Shown here: one piece after another, positions 1-11,116 of the stretch
Layout of the letters: each line of letters begins with the position of its first letter
Position numbering within the stretch: position 1 is the stretch's first letter
Assembly (NCBI RefSeq): GCF_023159225.1
Contig: NC_063174.1
Span: 34,525,691 to 34,589,690 of the forward strand
Direction: 5' to 3'
DNA: 64,000 nucleotides
From: Perognathus longimembris pacificus
Taxonomy: Eukaryota > Chordata > Mammalia > Rodentia > Heteromyidae
Notes under the pieces: generated by a model
The model's input: only the letters and a program-made list of their open reading frames with translations
Told to the model about the DNA's origin: nothing
Database searches by the model: none
Made by a program: the position numbers and the translations under genes

Positions 1-100
1 TCTTTTCCTCTTTGTTTCTTCTTTCTTTCCTTATTCCTTCCTTTCTCCCTCTCTCCTTCTTTCTCTCCCCCTCCCTTCTTCCTTCTATTCTTCCTTCTCT
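1..100. repeat. Degenerate polypyrimidine tract (TTCC/CCTT-rich)
   Basis: The first hundred bases are almost only C and T in TTCC, TTTC and CCCT runs, with no regular period. It lies directly left of an antisense B1 and may be that element's degenerate tail. Confidence 0.7.
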
Positions 101-106
101 AGTTGC

Positions 107-212
107 GCAGGTTCTCATTATGTATGTAGCCCAAGTTGGCCTTGAACTATTGGTCCCCCTGCCTCAGCCTCCTGAGTGCTAGAATTACAGGCAATTACAC
201 CACCACACCCAG
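107..212 (-). mobile_element. B1-type SINE (7SL-derived), antisense
   Basis: Read on the minus strand this is a B1 monomer. On the plus strand it shows the antisense hallmarks CCTTGAACT, CCTCAGCCTCCTGAGTGCT and ATTACAGGC. It has no second ID-type monomer, so it is a simple B1 and not B1-dID. Confidence 0.7.
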
Positions 213-372
213 CAATCATGAACTTCTTTTTTTTTTTTTTTTTTTTTGGCCAGTCCTGGGCCTTGGACTCAGGGCCTGAGCACTGTCCCTGGCTTCTTCC
301 CGCTCAAGGCTAGCACTCCGCCACTTGAGCCACAGCGCTGCTTCTGGCCGTTTTCTGTATATGTGGTGCTGG

Positions 373-383
373 GGAATCGAACC
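373..383 (-). promoter_or_regulatory. RNA polymerase III B box of SINE
   Basis: Minus strand reads GGTTCGATTCC, an exact B box of tRNA type, downstream of the A box on the same strand. Confidence 0.75.
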
Positions 384-415
384 TAGGGCCTCGTGTATCC
401 GAGGCAGGCACTCTT

Positions 416-427
416 GCCACTAGGCTA
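416..427 (-). promoter_or_regulatory. RNA polymerase III A box of SINE
   Basis: Minus strand reads TAGCCTAGTGGC, the tRNA-type A box near the start of the IDL monomer. It is the internal promoter that makes the SINE self-contained for transcription. Confidence 0.65.
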
Positions 428-469
428 TATCCCCAGCCCCCAATCATGAACTTCTTAAACACAGGATCC

Positions 470-550
470 AGTCACTGTTTCATTCCTGATGCCTCTTCCG
501 GAACCTAGCACAGGAGTGTTTAACATGCATTTGCAGAATTGAGTATGGGG
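470..550 (+). mobile_element. Possible L2 3'-tail remnant
   Basis: The run CCTAGCACAGGAGTG followed by a degenerate 'tgcatttgcagaattgag' resembles the end of L2/MIR-type elements (cctagcacagtg...gttgaatgaa). It is short and diverged. Confidence 0.35.
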
Positions 551-853
551 GTCTAAAAGTAGAATTTGTGAGCTAGCTTAGGGAAGACCACATTCATGAC
601 AATTTTTTTTTGGTGAGCCAAGAATATTCTAATGGACTTTTAGAACTCATTTAGAAGTTGTAAACAATTCATAAAAATATATGAATAGGGCAGAACAGTG
701 CCCTGAAACCTCAGAAAAACAACAAATGACTGTGGTTCCAGGTTTTCAGACATGGCTTTGTAAGGCAAGGGGATAGAATCCATTTAAATTTATTGGGTAT
801 CTATTTCTTACTGGACCTTATGTCATGTGTTTTGTTTAAAAGATGAATTAAAG

Positions 854-1091
854 AAGCTGAGCACCAGTGGCTCACGCCTGTAATCCCAGCTACACAGGAG
901 GTTGAGGTCTGAGGATTGCAGTTCAAAGCCAGCGTGGGCAGGAAAGTCTGTTAGACTCTTATCTCCAAGTAACTACCAGAAAACCAGAAGTGGCGCTGTG
1001 GCTCAAGTGGTAGAGTGCTAGCCTTGAGCTGATGAGCTCAGGGACAGTGTCCAGGCCCAGAGTTCAAGCTCCATGATCAACCAAAAAAAAA
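854..1091 (+). mobile_element. B1-dID dimeric SINE
   Basis: The B1-like left half (GCACCAGTGGCTCACGCCTG) is followed by a dID right half (GTGGCGCTGTGGCTCAAGTGG) and an A-tail. Flanks form a near-perfect 13-bp TSD (AGATGAATTAAAG at 841-853, AGATGAATGAAAG at 1092-1104). This copy is close to a consensus and is the reference for the older copies in the window. Confidence 0.85.
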
Positions 1092-1104
1092 AGATGAATG
1101 AAAG

Positions 1105-1631
1105 ATGGCTACTATGGAAGGGCCCACAGTTGGGTAGATCCCAGAGATTGTAGGGAGCTACATAATTCAAATGAGTGTGATGAATGTCTGATTGGTTAAA
1201 ATTTGAGTTTGCAGGAGTGATAGAATCATGGAAAAACCATTAGAATTTTGGAGTAATACTTTTGCTTAGGACAGATTTAACTTATTCTTGTTTAAATTAG
1301 TCATTCTTATCATTAGTTACTATTTTAGTTCTTGGATGGCATTCACTAACTAAGGTCACCATTATTGCTTTTAACTGACATGTAAGATCTATGTCACTTT
1401 GACAGGCATCTGATATGTGAGTGCTGACACAAAGGAGGAGCCAGCCTGAGTGCTGGGATTCCTCCAAGACTGGCAGAGACTGGGCTGCCCAGTAGGCACA
1501 GAAGCTCTGAGGACTGTAAGAGCCCACCTGGAGAAGACAGAAAGAATGGGAACAAAGATGAACAGCTCTACCTGGCCCCACATTTGGTGTTGCTTCTGCC
1601 CCACCCATGCCCTATCCTAACCTCTGTTGTT
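1105..1631. other. Unrecognised single-copy-like sequence
   Basis: No repeat family or gene seen. The minus-strand open frames of 103 and 71 codons here overlap each other in different frames and have no recognisable domain, so I treat them as chance. Confidence 0.4.
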
Positions 1632-1860
1632 AATGCCAGTACTGGGGCTTAAACTCAGAGCTTTTTCTCTTACTTAGCTCTTTTGCTGGCACTCTACCAC
1701 TTGAACCACATCTCTACTTCCAGATTTTTGCCAGGTAATTGGAGATATAATCTCTCAGACTTTTCTTCCCAGGCTGGCTTTGAACCATGATCCTCAGATT
1801 TCAGCCTCCTGAGTAGCTAGGGTTACAAGTGTGAGCCACTGATTTCTGAGCTTGGATCTG
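1632..1860 (-). mobile_element. B1-dID SINE, antisense, old
   Basis: Plus strand reads the complement of dID (TGCCAGTACTGGGGCTTAAACTC, CACTCTACCACTTGA) and then of B1 (CCCAGGCTGGCTTTGAAC, CCTCCTGAGTAGCTAGG). Many substitutions against the copy at 854-1091. Confidence 0.75.
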
Positions 1861-2756
1861 ACTTGACAGAAGTGGTCTTCTGGGAGGAGAAGTCTGTCAC
1901 TTAGGAGATATTTTTTAAAGCCTAGGTACAAAGTGTTAAAAAAATAAAATAAACTGAGGTAAAAACACTATAATTTCTGGCTTGTATGAAATCCTTGAAC
2001 AGTGACTCCTTGGTTGCTTTTTGAGTATTTTTAAAATTTAGATTCTTTCTATTAGAATTGCTCATTTATTTGTTACCACCATTAGAGTGCAAATGGCCAA
2101 AGACCAGGCTATGTCCTACTTATGACTGGTTTTCCAGAATTCACCTCACGACCTATGCCATGGTGATGGGGCACTGACTGCAGAGAAATGTTAAGGGAGC
2201 TCTGGATGAGACTTCCTCTGGCAGTTGTGTCTAAACTGAAAGAGGGGCCTAATTTTAGAGATGGCCTGTGCCCATTATGCTTCCCCCATCTCTATCAGAA
2301 GCCAGACCAGACCCTCATTAAACCAAAGTAGAGGACAAATCAGGAAAATTTGGCTTTTGCTGATTTAATTTCCTTTTCAGTATTTTTTTTTTTAGTCTCT
2401 CAGTCATTTATAGATCACAAAGTTTGACAACTTGACTCCCTGCTTGGTTTGGATGTTAATTATATCTTTGCTCTTAATGATTTTACAATTCCCATGGGGG
2501 TATTGGCAGGGTTCTGGCAAAAAGGTCAAAAGCCCAGGCTGGCAAGTGGTATGATCATCATAATGTACTTCCTGCTCAGACTCTCAGGAACCTCACTGGT
2601 TTCTCCAATGGACAAAAATCCCCTTACTAGAAAAAGGAAAAGAAATGGCTAACCCACTTTGGTGTCAAATTGCTTCATAATTTAAAAATGTGGCTGCTTC
2701 CCCCTCCCCCTCTCTCCTCTTCCTCCCTTTCCCTTCTATCCCCTTCACAACCCTCT
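1861..2756. other. Unrecognised sequence
   Basis: AT-rich with short A and T runs. No gene, SINE or LINE was recognised. A 67-codon plus-strand frame near 2,450 has no domain signal. Confidence 0.4.
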
Positions 2757-2850
2757 CCCACAGGATCTGGGGGTCAAATCCAGAGCTTTGCATATGCCAG
2801 GCAAGCATTCTACCAGTTTCTACCACTGAGATACACTCACAATCCTGTTT
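2757..2850 (-). mobile_element. ID-like SINE remnant, antisense
   Basis: Plus strand shows CCAGGCAAGCATTCTACCA and CCACTGAGATACA, the complement of the ID head, preceded by a C/T-rich run. Diverged. Confidence 0.5.
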
Positions 2851-3379
2851 TTCAATATGAGCTTCATTGATGACTATCTCTTTTTTTGTCAATTAAATTG
2901 ATGAACTTTATTGAGCGTAAGACTATAACGAAGTTCATCCTAAAACATTTTGCAATGCAAAATTATTACACTCAAGGAGTGTTTAATAATTTGAATGCTA
3001 GAAATTACAAGCAATTTTCAAAAGCAGACTCACATTCATAAAACTTTATACATCATATGAACTAATAGATATTTATACTATGAAAATCAAACATGCAGCA
3101 CCTTCATACATGCTTGTATGATTTTATATGTACATTATTTAACACTATTCCATATCACAACACAAATCTTGTCATACACTTGCACTATTCTCCTTGGATT
3201 TTTGATCTCTGTCTTCATTCTTTACATTATTCTTGAGAACAGTATGTCTATCTCTTAATAGTAGTAGTTTTGTGGATGTGGTGGCATCACAGGAGTGGTG
3301 TACTGATAGCAATTGATTATTTATTTACTGATTCTTTCCCACATGCCCACTGATATTCAAGTTTCATTAACACATCAAA

Positions 3380-3515
3380 ATGACACTTGGAGATAAGTAC
3401 TGTTGAGATAGTTTCATTTGGAGATGAGTAAACTGAAGCTTGAAGAAGTTAAGTAACTTATCTGTGCTTCCCTAGTTTGTAGGAGGAAACCTAGAATTTG
3501 GGTTTGAGTGGTTGC
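3380..3515 (-). mobile_element. MIR remnant, antisense
   Basis: The string GATGAGTAAACTGAAGCTTGAAGAAGTTAAGTAACTT, given here in parts (GATGAGTAAACTGAAG, GAAGTTAAGTAACTT), matches the antisense MIR core, followed by a degenerate 'gggtttgag'. Ancient. Confidence 0.6.
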
Positions 3516-3936
3516 TTCTGTAAAGACCGGCCCTTCTTGCATATCTGGAGTCTCCCCAAGGCCATATTAATGGATCAAAAATGTGGGGACTTCCCCTGGC
3601 GGAGGCTCACTCACTCATTAACGAAGGGAAACACTAGAAGAAAAACCCTCTTATTCAGTGGAGCTGTGAGCAGATAAGGGCTCTTTCAGAGATCTTCTGA
3701 CCACAGCTGCTTGGAACCTTCTGAGTAATTTTAGGAGGAGGTGGTGGAAACATAATCCACTGTAGAGTAAGCACCCCAAAGGGGAGGCCTAGGGGAGTAT
3801 GCAACTCACTAATTTCATTAGCTTCTAAGTTTCAGCAACCAGAATTTTAGCTATGAAGGACCTGCTTTAGTTTGGAAGGCATTTCTTTTTATCCCATAGA
3901 TCAGATTGCTCTGCACAAAGTGCTTTAGGATTCCTT

Positions 3937-3948
3937 AAAGCCTAGACA
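3937..3948. repeat. Target-site duplication, 5' copy, of full-length L1
   Basis: AAAGCCTAGACA here is identical to 11,117-11,128. The bases before it are TT, so the nick site reads TT/AAAG, one mismatch from the L1 endonuclease preference TT/AAAA. Confidence 0.9.
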
Positions 3949-3955
3949 GGGATCG

Positions 3956-3964
3956 AAGATGGCG
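3956..3964 (+). promoter_or_regulatory. YY1-like site at L1 5' end
   Basis: AAGATGGCG lies 7 bases from the L1 start. In human L1 a similar CAAGATGGC element near +13 binds YY1 and fixes the start of transcription. The same role is inferred here by position and sequence. Confidence 0.6.
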
Positions 3965-5069
3965 CTGCCACAGTAGGGAGGCACCCCAACTCGCTCCAAC
4001 TGAATAGTGAGCTGGGAACTCCAGCACCCAACACCCCATCAAGAATCCAGCAAACCCAACAACCAGAAGCAACAGAGGAACTCAGAAAATGAAAAAGAAC
4101 AACAAAAAAAGAGCCTATAACCTGCACAGACCCGGAAAATCTCCAGGGTACCCTTCCCCCACCCACCGACCCTGGCCCGAACAGGGCCAGGCTGGGAAAG
4201 GGGACCTGGCGCTAGCAAACCAATTGGCGAAAAGTCACACCAGGAGCACAGAGTCCAGACGGCAGGAGCTCCACAGACCCCAGAACTGAGTGCAGACTGA
4301 CAGAGACACCAGAGCTGCAGGACCAAACGGCCAGGATCAGATGTAAGCAGCAGGGGAACCAGGTGGTGCAGATGGGGAGAGCCGGGGCCACCACCACCAA
4401 ATGACCGATCGCCGCACCCCAGCACCACAGCCCCGAAAAGCCCACGGCGGCGCGGGATGCTCACACAATCCAGGACCAGTAAGTTCCCCATTACACCCCT
4501 CGCCCCATGGGAGACCAGCTCTAGCAGAGACCCAAACCCTACAAAGAAGCCAGAGCTCCCTCACACCCCCTCCCTACCCTAAGGGAACCAAGGAGCCAGC
4601 CACAAATCAGGCAGCAAAAGGTCCCTACAGACTCTGGGAGGACACAGGAGCTAGCGGGGGCGGAGCAGCGCCAAGGCAGCAGAGGAGCCTGAGCTGGGCT
4701 GCACCGGCCCCGCCCCCTCCCCAACAGGGGCCCGGGGACCAGTGGGCATTGGAAGCCCCACCTGAGGCACCTGAACAGCAGTCACAGGCTCACTGGGCCT
4801 GAACACACACCCCCCTCGCAGCTGAGGCACAGAGTCTGTGGGCACCAACCTGCGCCCGGACACTGCCCAGCTGGGGCTCACGCATACCGCCCCCACAGCA
4901 AACTCGCTAGAGGGCACAATCACCCTCCAAAAGCTCGGGGCAGCACACCCGCAGAGGAAGCACTAGAGTGAACACGCACGCCCCCCCCCCCATCCAGGGC
5001 CAGTGTGGGCCAGCGTGCTAGCCCTCCAGCAAGAGGACCTCCTGCCCAAACATCTGCAGCAGCTTCAAA

Positions 5070-5309
5070 CAGGTGGGCAGGGCCCTGAGCAGCAGCGCCC
5101 GCTCTGGTAGGTGCACTTTGCACAGGTGGGCAGGGCCCCCCAGTGGCAGCACCCGCTCTGGTAGGCGCACTTCACACAGGTGGGCAGGGCCCCCCTGTGA
5201 CAGTGCCCACTCTGCTAGGCACATCTCACACAGGTGGGTGGGCCGCCCATCAACAACACCGGCCCCAGAGCAACCCACACAGGTGGGCGAACCGCCTCTC
5301 AGTGGCAAA
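5070..5309 (+). repeat. Tandem ~54-bp repeat block in L1 5' UTR
   Basis: Five units each begin CAGGTGGGC or CAGGTGGGT, at 5,070, 5,123, 5,177, 5,231 and 5,280, with spacings of 53, 54, 54 and 49 bp. Units 1-3 also share CCCGCTCTGGTAGG-like cores; units 4 and 5 are diverged or truncated. The arrangement recalls promoter monomer arrays of rodent L1s, although each unit is much shorter than the ~200-bp mouse monomers. Confidence 0.85.
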
Positions 5310-5680
5310 TCTTAATCTCAGAGGTGAGCTCCTCTGACCAAGGAAGGTACTGAGTGGGAAAAAACAAAAACAAAGAAGAGAAAAGCCTCCACCCCATGCT
5401 GAATCAGTGACCCGCAAACCCCCACCAGGGGCACACTAGGGTCAGCACAACACAGCGACAGGACACTATCCCGCAGAGAAAGACACAGAACCTACCCACC
5501 CCCAACTGCAGTGAGGGTGACCACCCCAGCAACAACCAAGACGGTCACGCTCACCCATTGGGCAGTAAGATTCAACAGCCAAACTCAAACCCAGAGCCAG
5601 GACACAAACAAGTCTCCCACTGACAGACCAGTGGGAACCAGCACACAGTCAACCCAAGGAAACCACCTACAGATCCCCAG

Positions 5681-6782
5681 ATGCGCAAATCACAAAGAAA
5701 TATTGCAAACTACATGAAAGGGCAAGCCAACTCGCCAGCTCCAAAAAGCAGTACTACCGAAGAGGAGATGGAGAATAAAAAAGCAACTGAGGCTACAATA
5801 GTAGAAATGATGGAAAGCCTCAGGAACGAAATCACAAAACAATTCCAGGAGTTTAGAATGGAAGTCTTGAAGGACCTTCAGGAAACCAAGAAAGAAATGG
5901 AAGCAAAAATGGATACAGTGCAAACCTCTGTTAAAGAAGACATTAACATCCTGAGAAGCGAAATGCATGAAAAAATAGATTTAAAATACACGATCAGAGC
6001 TGATCTGGCAACCATAAATAGCTCCCTGACATCCATAAACTCCACATTTGAATCCACAGCACAAAGAACTGACCATATTGAAGCCAGAATCTCTCTCTTG
6101 GACCATGATGCAGCCGACAAGGACCAGAAAATTACCACACTCCAAGAAACTGTAAAGCTCCAGAGCAGACTAATCCAGGAGCTAGTGGACAAAGACAAGA
6201 GATATAATCTTCACATAACTGGAATAGAAGAAGGAGCCGAATACCAGAGCAGAGGGCTTAAACATATTTTCAATAAAGTGATTGCAGAAAACTTCCCCAA
6301 TCTCACAAGGGACCTCATCCAGGTAACTGAAGCCTATAGGATGCCTGGCAGACCAGACCCTAGAAAATCCTCGCCCAGGCACATAATAATCAAGACTACA
6401 GATCTCAAGAATAAAGAGAAAATTTTTAATGCAGCCAAAGCGAAGAAAGAAATTTATTACAATGGGAAAAGGATCTGAATAACAGCAACCTCTCCACACA
6501 AACCTACCATGTGCGAAGAGAATGGAAGAACACCATCCAAGTCCTACAGGCCAACACCTGCCAACCCAGAATAAAATATCCAGCGAAGCTAGAGTTCATA
6601 TTCAAGGAAAAACCAGATCTTTCCATAGCAAAGAGGATCTAAAAAAGTATGTGAATAAAAAACCAGCCCTATAGCGAATTCTAAGAGGGGAACCTCACCC
6701 AACAGAAATCGTACAGGACACACAGACAGAAACAGAAAGAAACTACAATAGCCAGAACCCAACAGAAAGAACAGCTCACTAA
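5681..6782 (+). pseudogene. L1 ORF1 (RNA-binding nucleic-acid chaperone), disabled
   Basis: Encodes L1 ORF1p, the trimeric RNA-binding chaperone of the L1 ribonucleoprotein. The first 265 codons are open from ATG 5,681. A low-complexity start is followed by a long heptad-rich coiled coil (about residues 35-170) and then the RRM-type domain (about 172-262, with YNLHITGIEEG, NFPNL, EAYRMPGR and SPRHIIIK). The frame is then broken by TGA at 6,476-6,478, a one-base loss near 6,487, a second one-base loss near 6,605, and TAG at 6,672-6,674. C-terminal-domain motifs (REWKN, CQPRIKYPAKLEFIF) remain recognisable in the shifted frames. The likely original stop is TAA 6,780-6,782, giving about 367 codons, normal for rodent ORF1. 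Confidence 0.92.
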
Positions 6783-6833
6783 AGACAAGGAAAAAAAAAA
6801 AAAAAAACAGAGGAAAAACAGCCTAACAGGAAA
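6783..6833 (+). other. L1 inter-ORF spacer
   Basis: Fifty-one bases separate the ORF1 stop from the ORF2 ATG and include an A17 run (6,791-6,807). The spacing is typical of L1, where ORF2 is translated at low efficiency from the bicistronic RNA. Confidence 0.75.
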
Positions 6834-9800
6834 ATGGAAGGGGAAAAAACACTCTTATCCTTGATCTCTTTGAATATAAACGGTATAAACTCTCTGATAA
6901 AGAGGAGCAGACTGGCAGAGTGGATCTGCAAACAAAGAGTGGCCATCTGTTGTCTACAAGAGACCCATCTTACAGCAAGGGATAAAAACAGGCTCTGAAT
7001 GAAAGGATGGAGCAAGATCTTCCAAGCAAACACACCTACCAAAACAGCAGGAGTAGCCATCCTGATCTCAGACAAGTTGGACTTCTCATTAAAATCAACT
7101 CAAAAAGACAAAGAAGAACACTATATTTTAATACAAGGAAAAATCCAGAACCAAGACATCACGGTGATAATGTATACTCACCGAACAAAAGAGGCCCTAC
7201 ATATGTCAAGCAAATTCTCACAGAACTACAGAACAAGATAGACCCAAACACAATAATAGTGGGTGACTTTAATACCCCACTCTCTCCAAGAGACAGATCC
7301 AACACCCAGAGGATTAGCAAGGGAGCTGAGGACCTAAGTAACACCATATCCCAAATGGATCTGACAGATCTATACAGAATCTCCCACCCTACAGAGACCC
7401 AATACACCTTCTTCTCAGCAGCCCATGGATCATACTCCAAAATAGACCATGTCATAGCCCACACAAAGAACCTCAGCAAATACAAAAGTATCGACGTCAT
7501 CCCATGTATTATATCTGACCACAGTGGAATAAAGGTAACCCTCAATAACAATGGTTACCACAGAGGCTATACACATTCTTGGAGGCTAAACCCCTCACTG
7601 TTATCTAACACTTGGGCCACAGACCAAATTAAAGATGAAATTAACAAATTCATAAGCCACAATGACAATGAAAATACATCACAAAGGAACCTATGGGATA
7701 CAGCTAAATCAGTACTGAGGGGCAAGATCATTGCCCTCAGCACTCACATTAAAAGAATGGAAGCTGAGCAGGTAAATAACCTCACGATGAAACTAAAACA
7801 ACTGGAGAAACAAGAAATGATCGAATCCAAAATGACTAGGAGGAGAGAGATCACAAAGATTAAAGAAGAGATAAATCTGATTGAAAATAGAAAGACCATT
7901 CAACAAATAAATAAGATTAAAAGCTGGTTCTTTGAGAAAATAAATAAAATCAACAGACCCCTCGCAAGATTTACGGAAGAGAAGAGACTCATATATGTAA
8001 GATCAGGGACTCCACCGGAAAAATTACAACAAATACACACGATATTCAAACAATCATAAGGAACTATTTCCAGAACCTCTACTCACTAAAAAACAATAAT
8101 TTTACAGAAATTGATCAATTCTTAGAGACGTATAAACTCCCCAAACTGAACCAAGAAGAAATAAATCAACTAAATAAACCAATAACTTACAGTGAAATAC
8201 AGGGGGTAATCAAGAGCCTCCCAACAAAGAAAAGCCCAGGCCCAGATGGATTCACCAACGAATTCTATAAAACCTTTAGTGAGGAGCTAATACCAATACT
8301 CCTCAAACTCTTCTGTGAAATAGAAACAGAGGGAGAAATCCCAAACTCATTCTATGAAGCTAATATTATACTCATCCCCAAACCAGGCAAAGACCCAACA
8401 AAAAAAGAGAACTACAGACCAATATCACTAATGAATACAGACGCAAAGCTCCTCAATAAAATATTAGCTAACAGGATCCAGAAACTGATCAAGAAAATTA
8501 TACATCATGACCAAGTAGGCTTCATCCCTCAGTCACAAGGATGGTTTAACATCCATAAATCAATGAATGTAATTCACCACATCAACAGAACTAAAATCAA
8601 GAATCACATTGTTATCTCAGTCGATGCCCAAAAAGCCTTTGACAAAATACAACATCCATACTTATTAAAAGCTCTGGAGAAAACAGGAATAGATGGAACA
8701 TTCCTCAAAACAATAAAAGCCATATATAACAGACCAACTGCTAACATCGTATTAAATGGGGAGAAACTAAAATCATTCCCCCTAAACTCAGGAACAAGAC
8801 AAGGATGCCCACTCTCCCCACTTCTTTTCAATATAGTGCTGGAATCCCTAGCCATAGCAATAAGACAAGAGGAGGACATCAAAGGGATCCACATCGGCAA
8901 AGAAGAAATCAAGCTATCCCTATTCGCAGATGACATGATCTTATATCTGAAGGACCCAAAAAACTCAGTCCCCAAACTCCTACACCTAATAAACCATTTT
9001 GGCAAAGGAGCAAGCTACAAAATCAGTCCATAAAAGTCAGCAGCTTTTCTGTACACCAGCAATATACAAGCAGAAAAGGAAATTATGGAAATAATTCCTC
9101 TTACAGTAGCCAAAAAAAGAATAAAGTACCTAGGGATCAACCTAACCAAAGACGTGATGGACCTATTTAATGAGAACTATAAAAATCTAATAAAGGAAAT
9201 CAAAGAAGACACAAGGAGATGGAAAGACCTCCCATGCTCATGGGTAGGCAGAATCAATATAGTGAAAATGGCCATATTGCCCAAATTGTTATACAAATTC
9301 AATGCAATCCCCATCAAAATCCCAGCTACATTCTTCACTGAAATAGAGAAAGCAACCCATAAATTCATATGGAACAGCAAAAGACCTAGAATAGCCAAAG
9401 CAATTCTAGGCAAAAAAAGCAGTGTAGGAGGTATCACAACACCAGACTTCAAGCTCTACTATAGAGGCCATCATAATAAAAAACAGCCTGGTATTGGTAT
9501 AAAAACAGACCTGAAGACCAGTGGAATAGAATTGAAGACCCAGAAATAAAACCACACTCTTACAGTCAGCTGATATTCAACAAAGGAGCTAAAGACATAC
9601 AATGGAATAAACATAGCCTCTTCAACTACTGGTGCTGGGAGAACTGGGCAGCCATATACAGAAAACTCAAAGTAGACCCAAGCCTATCACCATGCACCAA
9701 GATCAACTCAAAATGGATCAAGGACCTCAATATAAGGCCTGAATCCTTGAAACTACTGAAGGATAGAGTAGGAAAGATGCTAGAACTTATAGGCACAGGA

Positions 9801-10655
9801 AGGAACTTCCTGAATAGAGTCCCAGGGGCACAGCAAATAGGGCAGAGACTCGACAAATAGGACTACTACAAATTAAAAAGTTTCTGCACAGCTAAGGACA
9901 TAGCCACCAGACTAGAAAGACAGCCAACCATATGGGAAAGGATCTTTACCAGCACAGCAACAGACTAAGGCCTAATATCTGTCATCTACAGAGAACTCAA
10001 AAAACTAAGCCCCTCCAAGCCCAGTAAACCAATTAGAAAATGGGCAAAGGAGCTAAAGAGAGACTTCACAAGAGAAGAGATAAAAATGGCAAAGAAACAT
10101 ATGAGGAAATGTTCAACATCCCTGGCAGTAAAGGAAATGCAAATTAACTCAACCCTGAGATACCACCTCACTCCAGTTAGAATGGCCTATACTCTGAACT
10201 CAGGCAACGACAAATGCTGGAGGGGGTGCGGGGAAAGAGGAACCCTTCTCCATTGTTGGTGGGAGTGCAAATTAGTACAACCACTTTGGAGAACAGTATG
10301 AAGGTTTCTCAAAAAGCTCAACATAGACCTACCCTATGACCCAGCCATACCACAACTAGACATCTATCCTGAAAAACAGGTCCCAAGATATCAAAAAGAC
10401 ATCTGCACTTCCATGTTTATCGCTGCACAATTCACAATAGCCAAAATATGGGAACAACCCAGATGCCACTCCACAGATGAATGGATCCAAAAAATATGGT
10501 ACCTATACACAACGGAATACGACATAGCGATTAGAAATGGTGAAATATTGTTATTCGCAGGGAAATGGTCAGAACTTGAACAAATAATGTTGAGCAAGAC
10601 AAGCCTAGAACACAGAAAACAAAGGGGCATGATCTCCCTGATATATGACTGTTAA
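6834..10655 (+). pseudogene. L1 ORF2 (endonuclease-reverse transcriptase), disabled
   Basis: About 1,274 codons, the usual ORF2 length. The APE-type endonuclease shows LNINGINS, QETHL, GDFNTPLS, YSKIDH and SDHSGIK. The reverse transcriptase shows [41 protein letters not shown] and the catalytic FADDMILYL near 8,925. A C-terminal Cys-rich knuckle (C-X3-C-X7-H-X4-[19 protein letters not shown]) lies near 10,215-10,270. Disabling changes: TGA 6,996-6,998; one-base loss near 7,167; one-base loss near 8,035; TAA 9,031-9,033; two one-base gains at about 9,466-9,483; TAG 9,858-9,860; TAA 9,966-9,968; TGA 10,299-10,301. The original stop is probably TAA 10,653-10,655. The open piece 8,431-9,033 therefore starts at an internal Met; RT sequence continues upstream without a start. 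Confidence 0.95.
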
Positions 10656-11116
10656 GGTGGGGGGGAGGGGGAGACAGTAGAGACCAGATCTGTGAAACTA
10701 AAAACTTCTTGTCAAATGGTATTTCCCACAGGTTTGGGTCAGCGTCCCTACACTATGTACCTAAAACCAAACAACAACTCAACATATAAAGGCCAAAAAT
10801 TGACCTCTCAGTGGATCACAATAGCTCAAAAGCTATGTATGTATGTTCATATGACTATTGTCGACATATTGTCTATTGTCAACATTACATTTAAAGCCCT
10901 AGGCGAATTTTCTTCGGTGTAGGCCACGTGGCTACTGTATATGTTCTCAGTACATTGTATATTGTTTATATGTCTACCGACCTAGGGAAGGGAAAGAAAA
11001 ACAGGATGTAAGATATCACAAGTAATGTACACACTTCCCTACTATGTAACTGTACCCTTTCTGCACAATACCTTGTCAAAAAAACCTTTTCTTTAATTAA
11101 TAAATAAATTACAAAA
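10656..11116 (+). other. L1 3' UTR with G-rich tract and short A-tail
   Basis: Begins with a run of G blocks (10,656-10,673, GGTGGGGGGGAGGGGGAG), the position where L1 3' UTRs carry a G-quadruplex-prone polypurine tract. Overlapping AATAAA signals lie at 11,099-11,108, and the element ends in A7 just before the 3' TSD. Confidence 0.85.

Larger units (their letters stand above)
229..440 (-). mobile_element. Dimeric ID-type SINE (IDL-Geo-like), antisense, young subtype
   Basis: The T-run at the left is the A-tail of a minus-strand SINE; the element ends at CCCCAGCCCC. The left monomer is ID/tRNA-Ala-like. The right monomer has the GGCCAGTCCTGGGCC end. It is flanked by a perfect 16-bp TSD (CAATCATGAACTTCTT at 213-228 and 441-456), which argues for a fairly recent L1-driven insertion. 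It carries the CCTAGGGCCTCGTGTATCCG diagnostic variant shared with the copies at 25.8 and 35.3 kb. Confidence 0.9.
3949..5680 (+). promoter_or_regulatory. L1 5' UTR / internal promoter region
   Basis: About 1.7 kb, rich in GC and CpG compared with its AT-rich flanks. It contains an 11-base C run at 4,981-4,991 and a tandem block at 5,070-5,309. L1 5' UTRs act as internal RNA polymerase II promoters; that role here is inferred from position. Several overlapping open frames exist on both strands (for example 4,039-4,491 minus, 4,401-4,802 plus) as expected for GC-rich DNA. Confidence 0.8.
3949..11116 (+). mobile_element. L1: Full-length LINE-1 retrotransposon (7,168 bp)
   Basis: A complete L1 with 5' UTR, ORF1, short spacer, ORF2 and 3' UTR, bounded by a perfect 12-bp TSD. 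Length and order are those of an intact mammalian L1, and the first bases carry the AAGATGGCG motif seen at L1 5' ends. It is dead as a coding unit: ORF1 has two premature stops and two frame breaks, ORF2 has five premature stops and further indels. Nucleotide-level preservation of the reading frames between lesions suggests decay after insertion of a competent copy. It is the largest feature in the window and contains no nested SINE, which suggests it is younger than the L1 pieces at 25, 35 and 36 kb. Confidence 0.95.

Noticed and set aside
361..440. Possible tRNA gene (A and B boxes present on the minus strand)
   Set aside because: The sequence is the tRNA-derived head of a SINE; it cannot fold as a full tRNA and is followed by a second monomer and an A-tail.
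5070..5309. CRISPR-like array
   Set aside because: The units are contiguous tandem repeats without unique spacers, inside a mammalian L1 5' UTR.
3949..11116. Active, retrotransposition-competent L1
   Set aside because: Seven premature stops in total plus several indels across ORF1 and ORF2 rule out function of this copy.
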